From the NCBI GenBank assembly GCA_900471925.1, contig UCGV01000005.1, forward strand, positions 62,001 to 126,000: a DNA stretch of 64,000 nucleotides. The letters are read 5' to 3'. How positions within the stretch are numbered: the stretch's first letter is position 1; the number at the start of each line of letters is the position of its first letter. The stretch comes from Hyphomicrobiales bacterium. GTDB lineage: Bacteria; Pseudomonadota; Alphaproteobacteria; Rhizobiales; Rhizobiaceae. Below the pieces are notes generated by a model. It saw nothing but the letters and a program-made list of their open reading frames with translations, searched no databases and was not told the DNA's origin. A program made the translations under genes and the position numbers. Of the stretch, positions 51,455 to 61,592 are shown in pieces.

Positions 51455-52264
51455 TCATGTTCTGGCGCCGAGATAAGAGTATGGCGAAAGCCTGGTGAGC
51501 GCGTATTGGACGACAAGCCGTGCCACAGAACGCCGCCTCAGCGGAAAGCCGAACTCCTGCCAGATCCGCCAGCGATCCCGGGCCGGGAGCGACTTGAACC
51601 AGTGATATGGCTGATCGGTGAACGCGAGGGTCTTGCTGCCGGCAGGAATGGGCTCTCCCATTCGCTTGTAATCGGCCTCCCAGGTCGTACGGTAGCATAC
51701 CGTCGCAACCGGCTCGTGAGCGCGCGACAGCCGGGAGGTCCGTATTGAACTCCAATAGACCGAATCCCCTACCGGATAGAGTTCCCTCGGCATGTAAGCC
51801 CAGCGCGCAATGATCGGCAGGGCTGCACGCGTCAGCAGAAGGCAGTTCGTATCGACATGCGTGCGCCCGTCGCTCTTCAGGTCGTCGAACATATAGGTGC
51901 CGTCCGCGCGGTGCATAGAACGTCTCGACGTGCAAACATCCGCGCCGGTACGGCGCTGAAGTTCAAGCAGGCGCTGGATGTGGTCGGTTCTGTACCAGTT
52001 GTCTGCATCGAGAAATGCGATGGCATCATAGCCCTGTGCAAAGGCGCTGAGACATCCGATCACGCGAGCCATGTTGCCCGCGTCGCCGTGAGCGTTTGCA
52101 AGGGTGAAATGCTTGGCGCGCCAGCCACCGATGGCCGCCTTCGGAAACCCGTCGGCGACGAAAATATGGTCGCACGGAAAGGTTTGATCGAGAACGCTCG
52201 CGTGGCACTGCTCAAGGAGCGCATCGGGCTCCTTGTAGTATGGTGTGATAACGGCAACGCGCAT
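51455..52264 (-). CDS. Glycosyltransferase family 2
   Basis: A 269-residue GT-A protein. MRVAVITPYYKEPDALLEQC, AIAFLDADNWYRTDHIQRLL (with the DAD metal motif) and an extended C-terminus are visible. It is likely another repeat-unit glycosyltransferase. It is separated by about 206 bp from the downstream transferase gene and by 132 bp from the UDP-xylose synthase gene, gaps larger than in the rest of the locus. The ATG at 52264 has GGGGA upstream. Confidence 0.85.
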   Translation of the reverse strand: MRVAVITPYYKEPDALLEQCHASVLDQTFPCDHIFVADGFPKAAIGGWRAKHFTLANAHGDAGNMARVIGCLSAFAQGYDAIAFLDADNWYRTDHIQRLLELQRRTGADVCTSRRSMHRADGTYMFDDLKSDGRTHVDTNCLLLTRAALPIIARWAYMPRELYPVGDSVYWSSIRTSRLSRAHEPVATVCYRTTWEADYKRMGEPIPAGSKTLAFTDQPYHWFKSLPARDRWRIWQEFGFPLRRRSVARLVVQYALTRLSPYSYLGART

Positions 52265-52396
52265 TATCCATATCCCCAGTGTTTTCTAGCGGCGATTTGC
52301 AGGTCTCGAAATCGCCGCTCTCTTGGCAAATCTGGATTCGGCTCGCGATTCATTGAAGGAACGCGAGCCTTGATTTGCGATGGTCGACTTCGCCCT

Positions 52397-53449
52397 TCAG
52401 GTCCGCACGGATGCGGGTTGCTGAACGGGAAGGCCAACGGCCGGAGCTGGCATGTGGCCATAAGCCGTCTGCGGGGATCTGACGCTCGGTGCGGTCCTGG
52501 CGCCGCCGGAAAGCTTCCACTCGAAATAGGCGATCGTCTTTTCGAGACCTTGACGGAGATTGACAGTCGGTTGCCAGCCGAGTTGCTCCTGTGCGCGGCT
52601 GATATCCGGCTTGCGCTGCGTCGGGTCGTCGATCGGAAGGGGTTTATAGACGATGGTCGACTTGGAACCCGTCATCTCGATGACCATTTCGGCCAGCTCC
52701 CGCACGGTGAACTCGCCGGGATTGCCGAGATTGACAGGGCCGGTAACACCATTGGGTGCCCCCATCAGCCGGACGAAGCCCTCGATCAGGTCGTCCACAT
52801 AGCAGAAGGAACGCGTTTGCGTACCGTTGCCGAAGATGGTGATCGGTTCATTCTGAAGCGCCTGGACGATGAAATTGGACACGACACGGCCATCGTTCGT
52901 CTGCATGCGCGGACCGTATGTATTGAAGATGCGTGCCACACGGATTTCGACGCCATATTGACGATGGTAGTCAAAGAACAACGTCTCGGCGCAGCGCTTG
53001 CCTTCGTCGTAGCATGCCCGCGGACCGATGGGATTGACGCTACCGCGATATTCCTCGGGCTGCGGGTGGACCGCCGGATCGCCATAGACTTCGCTGGTGG
53101 AGGCCTGGAAGATCTTCGCCTTGGTCCGCTTGGCGAGACCAAGCATGTTGATGGCACCATGCACGTTGGTCTTCACGGTCTGCACCGGGTCCACCTGATA
53201 GTGGACGGGAGATGCCGGGCAAGCGAGGTTGTAGATCTCATCGACCTCCACATAGAGCGGGAAGGTAATGTCGTGACGAAGAATCTCGAAGCGAGGGTCG
53301 TCGAGGAGATGCAGAACGTTGTCGCGTGAACCGGTGTAGTAATTGTCCACGGCGAGGACGTCGTTGCCTTCGCGCAAAAGTCTTTCGCAGAGGAACGATC
53401 CGAGAAACCCGGTGCCGCCCGTAACCATAATTCTCTTGTGTCCGTGCAT
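52397..53449 (-). CDS. UDP-glucuronate decarboxylase (UDP-xylose synthase)
   Basis: A 350-residue SDR enzyme. NAD motif [36 protein letters not shown], active-site Thr-Ser-Glu in STSEVYGDP, catalytic tyrosine/lysine in [14 protein letters not shown], and [20 protein letters not shown] are the standard UXS signature. It converts UDP-glucuronate to UDP-xylose with internally recycled NAD. Its place in the locus implies xylose, or a derivative, in the polysaccharide. GGAG lies 7 nt before the ATG. Confidence 0.93.
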   Translation of the reverse strand: MHGHKRIMVTGGTGFLGSFLCERLLREGNDVLAVDNYYTGSRDNVLHLLDDPRFEILRHDITFPLYVEVDEIYNLACPASPVHYQVDPVQTVKTNVHGAINMLGLAKRTKAKIFQASTSEVYGDPAVHPQPEEYRGSVNPIGPRACYDEGKRCAETLFFDYHRQYGVEIRVARIFNTYGPRMQTNDGRVVSNFIVQALQNEPITIFGNGTQTRSFCYVDDLIEGFVRLMGAPNGVTGPVNLGNPGEFTVRELAEMVIEMTGSKSTIVYKPLPIDDPTQRKPDISRAQEQLGWQPTVNLRQGLEKTIAYFEWKLSGGARTAPSVRSPQTAYGHMPAPAVGLPVQQPASVRT

Positions 53450-53495
53450 TGGTGTGCTCCGTTGTTGATGATTGCCTCGAGCTACGAGGATCAGG

Positions 53496-55001
53496 TCAGT
53501 AGGCTCCCTTGCGCTTGAAGACCGCAGGGATTGTGCTCAGAAGAATGTGCCAGTCGAACCAGAGGGATCTGTTGTCGATGTAGAACTCATCGAGTTGCTG
53601 CTGCAGTTCGATATCGGCATTGCTTCGTTCAGAAATCTGCCAGAGCCCCGTCAGCCCCGGCGTGACCGAGCGCCGCTTGTCGCGAAACTCTCCATCCATC
53701 GCCAGAAGGTGATACTCGGGGAAGGGACGCGGCCCGACGAAGGCCATCTCGCCCGCGATGATATTCACCAGCTGCGGAAGTTCATCGAAACTCGACGAGC
53801 GCAGCAGGTGGCCGATGACGGGCAGAACCCGGGGATCGTCCTTGAGCTTGAAGTGGGCCAGCCACTCGGCCCGCATTGTCGGATCTTCCCGAAACAATGC
53901 TTCGAGGCGCTGTTCAGCATCCCTGTACATCGTTCTCAGCTTCAGGACATGTACCGGCTTGCCGGACAGGCCTTCCCTTGCATGCCTGAAGAACACAGGA
54001 CCTGGGTCGATCGCGTAGATTGCCGCCGCCGCAATCAGGAGGAAGGGCGCAACCACGATGGTCGCGGGAATGGCGATAGCGAGATCGAGCGCCCGGCGCA
54101 CGAGATCCGCGTTGACAGAGCGTCCGCCGGTCGTCAGGCGAATGCCGATCTCTCCGCCAACATCGGCAGGCCGCAATCCGCTGACCTTCAGGTTCTGCGT
54201 ATCGGAGAGCAGAATGACTTCGTCAAAGTTTCGACGCATCGCCGCTAGGTCAGCCATCAGTGAGCCCGCATCGCCAGCAACGAGGGCAATGGAGATCTCG
54301 TCATCGAACTCGATCTCCGACACCTCGGCTGCCGATGCCTCAGGCCGAATGCCGTAATGCCAACGATCCCTGAAATGCGCCATCAGCGCGGGAACATGAT
54401 TGCGCCCGCCGATGATGACGGCCCGCTCTCCCCAGACACCCAGTCTCCAGCACAGACCACGCGCAAGCCAATGTAGGACAGGCTGGATGATCAATCCGAG
54501 ACCGAGAAAACCGACGATGGCAAGCAACAACTGCTCACCCCCCGGCATGACGATGGCGCCCAACGCAGCGACCGCCGCCACCTTGAGGGAGGCCATCGTC
54601 CGGCGACGCAGATGCTCGTGCTCGTGCAGCCGATAGCCGGGATAGAGCCCGCTCGATGCGTAAAGAACGATCGCTGCCAATCCCGATAGAATGAATGCGC
54701 GCTCCAGCATCGCTCCTTCCGGACCGGTGGGTAGCAACGGAGTCAAGGCGAGGAAGAAGAAAACGAAGAGATAGCTCGCAATGTCGCCGGCAATCAGAAG
54801 CGATGACGTGGCCAGCCGAGAAAACCGACGCCGCAACACGGCCGGCGTATTCAGTGCCGACTGCCTTGAGGCGTCCGCGACCCTCGCCCCCACAATGGGC
54901 GGGACGGAGCTTGCGGGAATTGCCCGCGCGACCGTATCATTCGCGGCTGCGGCTTTCGATGGACCGGATGGTCGTGATGACGACTCCGCAAATAAGGACA
55001 T
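53496..55001 (-). CDS. Exopolysaccharide-initiating sugar transferase (WbaP/ExoY-like)
   Basis: A 501-residue polyprenyl-phosphate hexose-1-phosphate transferase. A disordered N-terminus is followed by about four helices (residues about 65-180), a soluble central domain and the C-terminal bacterial sugar transferase domain (about 300-500). The latter has [48 protein letters not shown] and [13 protein letters not shown]. It links the first sugar phosphate to undecaprenyl phosphate. Size and domain order are those of WbaP rather than the short ExoY. GGAG precedes the ATG at 55001, and the WecB-like gene ends 15 bp upstream. Confidence 0.92.
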   Translation of the reverse strand: MSLFAESSSRPSGPSKAAAANDTVARAIPASSVPPIVGARVADASRQSALNTPAVLRRRFSRLATSSLLIAGDIASYLFVFFFLALTPLLPTGPEGAMLERAFILSGLAAIVLYASSGLYPGYRLHEHEHLRRRTMASLKVAAVAALGAIVMPGGEQLLLAIVGFLGLGLIIQPVLHWLARGLCWRLGVWGERAVIIGGRNHVPALMAHFRDRWHYGIRPEASAAEVSEIEFDDEISIALVAGDAGSLMADLAAMRRNFDEVILLSDTQNLKVSGLRPADVGGEIGIRLTTGGRSVNADLVRRALDLAIAIPATIVVAPFLLIAAAAIYAIDPGPVFFRHAREGLSGKPVHVLKLRTMYRDAEQRLEALFREDPTMRAEWLAHFKLKDDPRVLPVIGHLLRSSSFDELPQLVNIIAGEMAFVGPRPFPEYHLLAMDGEFRDKRRSVTPGLTGLWQISERSNADIELQQQLDEFYIDNRSLWFDWHILLSTIPAVFKRKGAY

Positions 55002-55015
55002 GATGGCTTACTCCT

Positions 55016-55873
55016 CTACGGCCTTTGTCCCGACGCACCCGTTCCGGTAACCGCGTCTTCGATCGGAAATTTCCGAAGCCCCAGCCTCTGGAAGGCAGTC
55101 AGTGAGATGAAGGTCGGCACGACTAGTGCATAGCGCCGCCACAGCCGTCGCGGCTCGCAGAGGAGACGAAACACCCATTCGAAGCCGCTTCGTTGAATGA
55201 TCCTCGGCGCCTGGCGCTTGAGACCTGCGTGGAAATCGAATGCGGCCCCGACACCGATCAGCACCGGTGCGTCTAGGCGATCACGCATACGCGCCATCCA
55301 GCGTTCCTGCTTCGGACTGCTCAGACCGACCCAGATGATATCTGCACCTGATTCATTGATCCGGTCAGCAACATGCTTTTGCTCCAGTACTGACAGGTCG
55401 CGAAAAGGTGGCGCATAGGAGCCGACAATCTGCGCTTCCGGGAATTTTGCAGTCAGCCTCGCCTGCAGCTGCTGCAGCGTCTCGGTCGTTGCACCGTAAA
55501 GAAAGTGGCGCATTCCGCTGCTGCTGCCTGCCTTGAAAACGGACAGCATCAGGTCGGGTCCGTAAACCCTGTCGCTGTCGGCATGGCCGGCGTGTTTCAG
55601 GGCCCAGACCAGCGGCATACCATCCGGAGTCACCAGGTAGGCCTTGTTATGGATGGAGCGAAGCTCAGGATCCTTCTGGCAGCGTACGACGCCGTGTGCG
55701 TCGCGGACGCAGACATATTCCCTCCGGCCGTCGTCGATCGCTTTTTGGATAAGCCCGGTCGCGCTTTCAAGATTGACGGCCGAGATGCGAACACCAAGGA
55801 CATTGATCCACTTCAAGGCCCCTTTTGCTTCGGGGGTTGAAGTTTGGTTGTTGTCTACTGGTGACGTTCTCAT
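55016..55873 (-). CDS. WecB/TagA/CpsF-family glycosyltransferase (GT26)
   Basis: A 285-residue GT26 enzyme. INVLGVRISAVNLESAT, LVTPDGMPLVWALKHAG with the YGPDLM that follows, FLYGATTETLQQLQARL, IIWVGLSSPKQERWM and GVGAAFDFHAGLKRQAP are the standard motifs, including the Thr-Pro-Asp-Gly and Ser-Pro-Lys-Gln-Glu segments. The family transfers N-acetylmannosamine, glucose or similar as the second sugar on the lipid carrier. The ATG at 55873 lacks a strong ribosome binding site. It is adjacent to the initiating transferase, which fits a role in the second step. Confidence 0.9.
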   Translation of the reverse strand: MRTSPVDNNQTSTPEAKGALKWINVLGVRISAVNLESATGLIQKAIDDGRREYVCVRDAHGVVRCQKDPELRSIHNKAYLVTPDGMPLVWALKHAGHADSDRVYGPDLMLSVFKAGSSSGMRHFLYGATTETLQQLQARLTAKFPEAQIVGSYAPPFRDLSVLEQKHVADRINESGADIIWVGLSSPKQERWMARMRDRLDAPVLIGVGAAFDFHAGLKRQAPRIIQRSGFEWVFRLLCEPRRLWRRYALVVPTFISLTAFQRLGLRKFPIEDAVTGTGASGQRP

Positions 55874-56537
55874 GATCCACGCTTTTACCAACTGGAACTG
55901 TTGGCAGAATATGCTGGCACGGCCGTTGCCTCCATACTTGCCATTCCAGCTCTTTGACGTAGAAGAGACTTCACTTTTTTACTTCACATGCGGAAATGAC
56001 TTACAATATTGGAAGTAAGACCATGCACCCTGGGCTTATTGCATTGTCCCTTTTGATGAGCGCTACCCCGCGAGAGCGGTTTGACCTTCGTGACATCGGG
56101 GAAAACAGTTTCGTGGCCACGGCCCGAGTTGGGGAGTTTTGATCGCAACGAAACAGGGATCAAAAGCAATGGAAGGGGCAATCGGTTGGAGATACCGGCA
56201 ACCAGCTTTCGATAGCACCCACCACCAGCAATCGGATGCGGAAACGCCCGAGCTCCGACGGATCACCAGAAACGTGCTGACGTCAGATCGTGTCATGTAT
56301 ATTGTCGAAAATGTCGCGACGTTACTGACGTCGGGCAAAATCCTTCATCGCCTGAAGCAAATTAAGCGGTCACTGGACGTTGGTCTGCAGGATCAGGACG
56401 AAATTCGTGCGGACATGCGACGCGATCGATCGTACGTCGAGTTACCGAGTGCGGATATTGAAACAACTCGCTCCAAACACCGTGATACCGCCATGATGGA
56501 AGCGATCACCTCGCACCGAACCGTCGGCGCCCTCCCC
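55874..56537. other. Long intergenic region before WecB-like gene
   Basis: These 664 bp on the minus-strand side hold no gene I can support. A plus-strand frame is open from 56139 but lacks a ribosome binding site and runs antisense into the beta-helix gene. Visible are a TTTTGATC/GATCAAAA inverted repeat (56137-56165) and a TGACGTCA palindrome (56278-56285). The promoter of the minus-strand assembly genes is probably here. Confidence 0.45.
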
Positions 56538-58667
56538 TCATTCGGAATGGGCGAAAACACTGTCCTTGTCGGCCCCAACCTTCTGAAGATCGGCAAGACT
56601 GCCGAAATCACCCGATCGCATAATCACCGGGTCTATTCGGAAACTCTTGCCATTCAGGTTGCCGCTGTAGCGGTTTCGCGCGAACTGCACGGATCCGGCA
56701 CCGTGATCGGGCGCATAGACGAAGGCCGCGAGCCCCTGGCTGTTGTCGATCGAAACAATATTGTCTTCTATCCGGTTCGGCGCAGCCCATGCCGGATGCC
56801 ATCCCCTGCCGGTGCCATCATCCACTCGGAAAGCAGCGCCCGATCCGTTTGAAATGGTGTTTCCTGTCACGACGTTGTTCCAGCCGCCATTGATACCGAC
56901 CGCGGAGATATTGCCTGAAAGAATGTTTCCTTCGATGCGTACACCACTGGCCTTGCCGTCGGTGTATATCGCCCAGCTGATCGGAGACGGCCATTCATTG
57001 ATATTCTCGTATCCCGGCGGCCAAAAGGTGCCGTCGACCCTGTTCATGAGCTGCCCCGTCCCGGTGACGAGATTATAGCGGATGCTGCTGTTCAGAAGGT
57101 CGCCCTGCTCGCCCATCATCTTGATGGCGCCGCCATCGGCGGTCTGCTGATTGGCGTTGCGCACGATGTTATGTTCGATAATCGCATTATGGACCGCGTC
57201 CTGGGCGCCCCAAAGCGAGCCGCCGGCGATCCCGAACTGCGCACTATTTTCGATCAGGTTATTGGCGATCCTCATATCGTCGCCGGCCTGAAACCATATG
57301 CCGGCCGTTTCAAAATAGACCTTTCCGACGTCATGGATATAGTTGGACAGAATTCTGGCGCCATTCGATCTGCCGAAAGTGCCGTAGGTGGTGCCGACAT
57401 AGATGCCGTTGCCTGCAACGTCACCGATCACATTGCCGGCAATCAGAACATCGCTGCTTTCAGTCACATGGATGCCGACTCCGACATTTTCGATAAGATT
57501 GCCGAGCAACCTCACGCGGCTGGAATTTTGAAGCCGTATCGCGCCGAACCCTCTCGTGTCGGTATAGAACTTACCGCTGCCTTCAGGAGCCCCGTCGCGA
57601 AACTGGAGCCCGGCGATCGTCATGTCATCGGCTCCTTCCAGCCGAAAGAACGTCGGCAGCACTCCGGCTACGACGGTAGAACCGGGTGAAAGTCCCTCAG
57701 TGGGAATATAGTCGAGCCGGCCTGCTGGGGCATCGAACAGCCATTCTCCCGGTGCGTCGAGCAAGGCTGCCGTTCCGGTCAGGAAATAGCGACTGCCTTC
57801 TGCGGTAAAGAAATAGCTGGTACCCTTCGTAGTAAAGGTCCGGGTTGCCGCGTCGAGCGAAACGACCGGAAGCGTGTCGCTGCCCCACTGGCTTCCAGGC
57901 TGGTAACCTCCGACGATATGAACGATGAGCCCTGCCGAATCTTCAAGCATCGGTAGATCGCCGGGGTGGTAGCAAAAGCGCGTATTTCCTTCCCACATGT
58001 CTATGGGCGGATTGCATTTGGCAGCAAACAGCCATCCCTTTCGCGGGTCTCCATCAGGAGCTGCGTTGGGAAACCGGGCAAGGGTCTGGCGAATGTCGTT
58101 GACGAAGAGGTCGCCCATCCCCACGTCCGGCGGCAGCTTCAGTCGCGCCGTCCAGCGGCCGGCGGCTTGCGACGTCCAGTCGCCCACGCGCGGGCCGCCG
58201 TGCAGCACCGGCGTCTCCTGGCATCTGGAAGTGATGACGAGGCCCTTGTCGCGCGCATCGAAGACGACCGGCTGAGTGAGATAATAATCTCCCCCCTCCA
58301 CCGCAATCGTGCTTGCGCCTCCTGATGCCCGAGCAGCATCACGCGCTCGCTCGATACTGGCGAAGGGACCGTCTGAGCTCTCCGGATTTGGCTCCGGATG
58401 ACGGCCGCTCCAAGTGTCCTTGCCCTCTGGAGAAACGTAAAATATCGCCCGTCCGGCAGATATATCGGAGACGATATCGCCAAGGACGGTTCCCGGGAGT
58501 TTGCCCAACATTGCGGCCGACGAGGCTTCCGCGCAGGTCGCTGCCCGGATCGTCTTGTTGATGACATCAGGCGCGTCCGCATCCGAGATGACAGATGCTG
58601 CACTACCCGGCCGCGCCGCGAGTGTTGCAAGCAATATGCAGCAGGTAAGTGTGAAACGCTGACTCAT
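56538..58667 (-). CDS. Secreted right-handed parallel beta-helix protein
   Basis: A 709-residue exported protein. A signal peptide (SQRFTLTCCILLATLAAR, ending PGSAA) is followed by an N-terminal segment and a long run of pectate-lyase-type coils from about residue 370. The coils show repeated Asn-rich rungs: VRLLGNLIENVGVGIHV, VLIAGNVIGDVAGNGIYVG and AIIEHNIVRNANQQTADGG. This fold occurs in polysaccharide lyases, epimerases such as AlgG, and depolymerases. Its ATG overlaps the stop of the polymerase gene, so it is tightly linked to polymer assembly. It probably trims, epimerises or protects the polymer in the periplasm; activity is not readable. Confidence 0.85.
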   Translation of the reverse strand: MSQRFTLTCCILLATLAARPGSAASVISDADAPDVINKTIRAATCAEASSAAMLGKLPGTVLGDIVSDISAGRAIFYVSPEGKDTWSGRHPEPNPESSDGPFASIERARDAARASGGASTIAVEGGDYYLTQPVVFDARDKGLVITSRCQETPVLHGGPRVGDWTSQAAGRWTARLKLPPDVGMGDLFVNDIRQTLARFPNAAPDGDPRKGWLFAAKCNPPIDMWEGNTRFCYHPGDLPMLEDSAGLIVHIVGGYQPGSQWGSDTLPVVSLDAATRTFTTKGTSYFFTAEGSRYFLTGTAALLDAPGEWLFDAPAGRLDYIPTEGLSPGSTVVAGVLPTFFRLEGADDMTIAGLQFRDGAPEGSGKFYTDTRGFGAIRLQNSSRVRLLGNLIENVGVGIHVTESSDVLIAGNVIGDVAGNGIYVGTTYGTFGRSNGARILSNYIHDVGKVYFETAGIWFQAGDDMRIANNLIENSAQFGIAGGSLWGAQDAVHNAIIEHNIVRNANQQTADGGAIKMMGEQGDLLNSSIRYNLVTGTGQLMNRVDGTFWPPGYENINEWPSPISWAIYTDGKASGVRIEGNILSGNISAVGINGGWNNVVTGNTISNGSGAAFRVDDGTGRGWHPAWAAPNRIEDNIVSIDNSQGLAAFVYAPDHGAGSVQFARNRYSGNLNGKSFRIDPVIMRSGDFGSLADLQKVGADKDSVFAHSE

Positions 58668-59986
58668 GAGATCAACGAATCTGTCCCCGTCATACCTGCC
58701 GGCCTCGGCCACTGCGATCCGGGCTCGGTTGAAACGGCGGGCACATGCAGCGAGAACATGATGATAGCGGTGGTAAATAGGATGAAGATCGCATCATTCT
58801 GGACCAGAAAAATGCTCTCGGTCAGGTTCATGACCAAAACCATGACCGTGAATACATTGAGCCAGAGCCAGCCATATTGCGGGTCACGGCATTGAAGAAC
58901 CGCACCTTGGCGGAGCGCGCGCAAAAGCAGCAGCACGAACGGGATCATGCCTACGATTCCGAAACTCAGCATCGTGTCGCGGAACCCGTTATGGGCGTGA
59001 GGCGCCATCCACTGGATTTCGGACCAGATGGCCCAGGCTCCAGGACTGCTATCGGTCCAAAATGCCTGATAGCCGAAGCCGAATAGCAGATTCTGGGCAA
59101 TCTGCTGATCGACTAGCTCCCAAAGCGGCACGCGACCTGTCAGGGTGGCGTCCTTGCCCAGCGCTTCAAGGAACGGGACCAGGAATTCATGCAGCGCAAT
59201 GAGAAGGCCAGCCGATAGCTGAACGAATGCAAGGATGAGGACAATGCGGCCGATACCGCGGCTTTTCTGCAAGGCAGAATAGAATCCGATCAGGCAATAT
59301 GCCGATGCCGTCGCAATTGTCGCGGTCATCGATCCGGACGTCACAAGACAAAGCCCGCCCGCAGCCAGCAGGATACCCGCGGCTCGCCGCAAGCCGAAAG
59401 TACCGTCAATCAGCACCGCCGTCGCCGCCAGCACCAGAATGCTCGAATACCAACCGAGACTATTCTTGCTGATAAAAATGCCCCGCATTTCACCATCCAT
59501 GGGCATACGGGCAAGACCGGGCGCCACTGCGAACATCGCCACGCTCAGGGCGATACAGGTTCCGAAGGTCACGAATACGAGGAGCAGCAACTGTCTCGGC
59601 GTGAAGCGCATCGCCAGTACGTAGGCAAGAAGCACGGTAAACAGCAGGCCGACGGCGCGCCTCAAGGTCATTGAAGGACTAACCGACCATGCGAACGACA
59701 TGAACGGCAGGATGAGCATCAATGGCAGCAGCAGATTGCGTTTCAACGCCGTCAAGAAAAGTGGAAAATTTCGTATCAGAATCAATATAGTGAATGCATA
59801 CACGGGCAGACTGACGAGACGCAGCAGCCCCTTTGCCGATTCGCTCAGCCCTCCATCCGGATCCGACAGCAAAAGCGGGAAAAGTGCACCCGTCTGCAGG
59901 AACAGGCAAAACCCGGCTCCCCAGCATTCTATGCTTCGCCAGGTAATGGCCGGGCCAGTCGCAATTCTGAGACCATACGCGCTCAT
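58664..59986 (-). CDS. O-antigen ligase/polymerase-family protein (Wzy/ExoQ-like)
   Basis: A 440-residue membrane protein with about 10-12 helices and the Wzy_C domain. The family motif is near the large periplasmic loop: KDATLTGRVPLWELV followed by FGFGYQAFW and MAPHAHNGFRDTMLSFG, where the His and Arg residues act in polymerisation. It would polymerise the flipped repeat units in the periplasm. AGGATCG precedes the ATG. It overlaps the downstream beta-helix gene by 4 nt and is preceded by a 655-bp non-coding stretch dividing it from the plus-strand glycosyltransferases. Confidence 0.9.
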   Translation of the reverse strand: MSAYGLRIATGPAITWRSIECWGAGFCLFLQTGALFPLLLSDPDGGLSESAKGLLRLVSLPVYAFTILILIRNFPLFLTALKRNLLLPLMLILPFMSFAWSVSPSMTLRRAVGLLFTVLLAYVLAMRFTPRQLLLLVFVTFGTCIALSVAMFAVAPGLARMPMDGEMRGIFISKNSLGWYSSILVLAATAVLIDGTFGLRRAAGILLAAGGLCLVTSGSMTATIATASAYCLIGFYSALQKSRGIGRIVLILAFVQLSAGLLIALHEFLVPFLEALGKDATLTGRVPLWELVDQQIAQNLLFGFGYQAFWTDSSPGAWAIWSEIQWMAPHAHNGFRDTMLSFGIVGMIPFVLLLLRALRQGAVLQCRDPQYGWLWLNVFTVMVLVMNLTESIFLVQNDAIFILFTTAIIMFSLHVPAVSTEPGSQWPRPAGMTGTDSLIS

Positions 59987-60641
59987 CGTCGATCCTGGTC
60001 GAACCGGACGAAAGAGCGGTTGTTGATCACGGAAATCTGGAAAGACATTTATTTCCTTTCACAGCTATGCAGCACTTAAGAACAACCATCCAGGTATCCG
60101 TGCAGTCAACTCGCGCAAATGAAGGCGCGGCTACGCCTAATGCAGGCACCCACCACCCAAGGGCGTGGCAGGGTTTAGGTATCCGGCGATAACCTACTCC
60201 AAAGGATAGGGCCTAAGCCTACGAGATTGCCCATAAGAGCAGATGTTGCGCATCTCCATTCGCCGGTAGCTTGCAAAGGTGCAGACAGCAAAGCACGTCA
60301 CGTTGCCCCGCAGTTTTCGGTGCCCTTAGTTTTCGGTGCAGCGAGCGGTTCCGACGCAGGCAGGCTGTCCGCAAGCGACGCTTGGAAGGTTGGGATTGCT
60401 ATGGTTTCGCGTTATGATCCTGGTTCCGCATGCTATACTACGAGAACGTCACCGGCCGTGGCGGTGTCGGTACTTGCCCCATTTCCTTTGCGCACGAAGC
60501 GGATCGAGCGTGGATACGTGCCGGATACGGCTTTCCGCAATCTTACGTGCGAAGAAGGCAATGCCGGGGCCGGCGTTGCAACCGACATGACGACCACGCT
60601 GCTGCACCACGGTGCGCTGCGGCAAGCTGCTTGAGGCCATC
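59987..60641. other. Long divergent intergenic region, polymerase / glycosyltransferase
   Basis: These 655 bp lie between divergent genes and must hold both promoters. A 135-codon plus-strand frame (60227-60634) starts with TTG, has no ribosome binding site and no recognisable composition, so I do not call it. I see no clear repeat or hairpin. Confidence 0.4.
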
Positions 60642-61592
60642 ATGGAGCGGCCCGGTATCAGTGTCCTCATTAACAACTATAATTACGGTCGTTTCGTCGG
60701 ACGTGCGATTGAAAGCGTCCTGAACCAGGGCGTCCCCGATGTCGAAATCATCGTCGTCGATGACGGATCGAGCGACGACTCGCGCTCCTTTCTCGAAGCC
60801 TATGACGATAGGGTTACTCTGGTCCTTCAGGAAAATTCCGGACAGGCGGCCGCGATCAATGCTGCTGTCAAGATCAGCAGCGGCGGCATCCTCTGCTTTC
60901 TGGACGCGGACGACTGGTGGGCGCCGGGTAAACTCTCTGCGACACTCGCGGCTTTCCGCGCCGATCCTGCCGTATCGCTTGTGTATCACCGACTTCAGCC
61001 AGTTCTGGTCGACGGTTCTCCTACTCTCAAGCCGATCCCGCGAACCCTGTGTTCGGGGGACCTCTCGCCGCGGCTGAGCAAGTCGGCCGGCTGGTGGCCC
61101 TTCCCCATGACGTCGGCCATAGCAGTTCGGCGTAGCGCGTGGGATGCAGCAGGGCCGATACCGGACCAATTCCGCATTTCGGCCGATGCCTGGCTTACGG
61201 GAATCTATCCGTTTCTCGGGGACGTGGCGGCCTTGCCGGATTCGCTTGGCTTCTACCGGATCCACAACAACAACTGGTATCGACCGATCGATGATGCAGC
61301 CATGCTACGGCGCAGGATGGCGCATTGGCAGCGTACCGTCGAGGCGACGAACAGATTTCTCTCCATCCACGAGATACCAGCAAGGCTGAACCTTAGAGAT
61401 CACTACCCCTATTGGCTGGCGGCGGCAGAACTGGACGGCGTTGATGCGCGCAGCCGGATAAAGCTTGCGATCGAGGGGCTGCGTTTCGCCGGAGAACCGA
61501 ACCTGCTCAGACGCACACGCGACGCGTTGCGTTCAGCCCGCCGTCTTCCCCGGCTCGGCCGGGACGTCGGCTTGTCGGAGGCCGTGAAATGA
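60642..61592 (+). CDS. Glycosyltransferase family 2
   Basis: A 316-residue GT-A enzyme. ISVLINNYNYGRFVGRAIES, EIIVVDDGSSDDSRSF and LCFLDADDWWAPGKLSATL show the nucleotide-binding Asp residues and the DXD metal motif. The C-terminal half is less conserved. It adds a sugar to the lipid-linked unit. GAGG lies about 7 nt before the ATG at 60642. It starts a plus-strand operon with two GT4 enzymes and the Wzz-like gene, all overlapping. Confidence 0.88.
   Translation: MERPGISVLINNYNYGRFVGRAIESVLNQGVPDVEIIVVDDGSSDDSRSFLEAYDDRVTLVLQENSGQAAAINAAVKISSGGILCFLDADDWWAPGKLSATLAAFRADPAVSLVYHRLQPVLVDGSPTLKPIPRTLCSGDLSPRLSKSAGWWPFPMTSAIAVRRSAWDAAGPIPDQFRISADAWLTGIYPFLGDVAALPDSLGFYRIHNNNWYRPIDDAAMLRRRMAHWQRTVEATNRFLSIHEIPARLNLRDHYPYWLAAAELDGVDARSRIKLAIEGLRFAGEPNLLRRTRDALRSARRLPRLGRDVGLSEAVK

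Noticed and set aside
51857..53329. Plus-strand open frame of 490 codons
   Set aside because: Antisense to a glycosyltransferase and the UDP-xylose synthase, which carry full family motifs.
56139..56852. Plus-strand open frame of 237 codons starting in the long intergenic region
   Set aside because: No ribosome binding site, no recognisable domain, and its last 300 bases are antisense to the beta-helix gene.
60227..60634. Plus-strand open frame of 135 codons before the family 2 glycosyltransferase
   Set aside because: TTG start without a ribosome binding site, low-complexity translation and no family resemblance.
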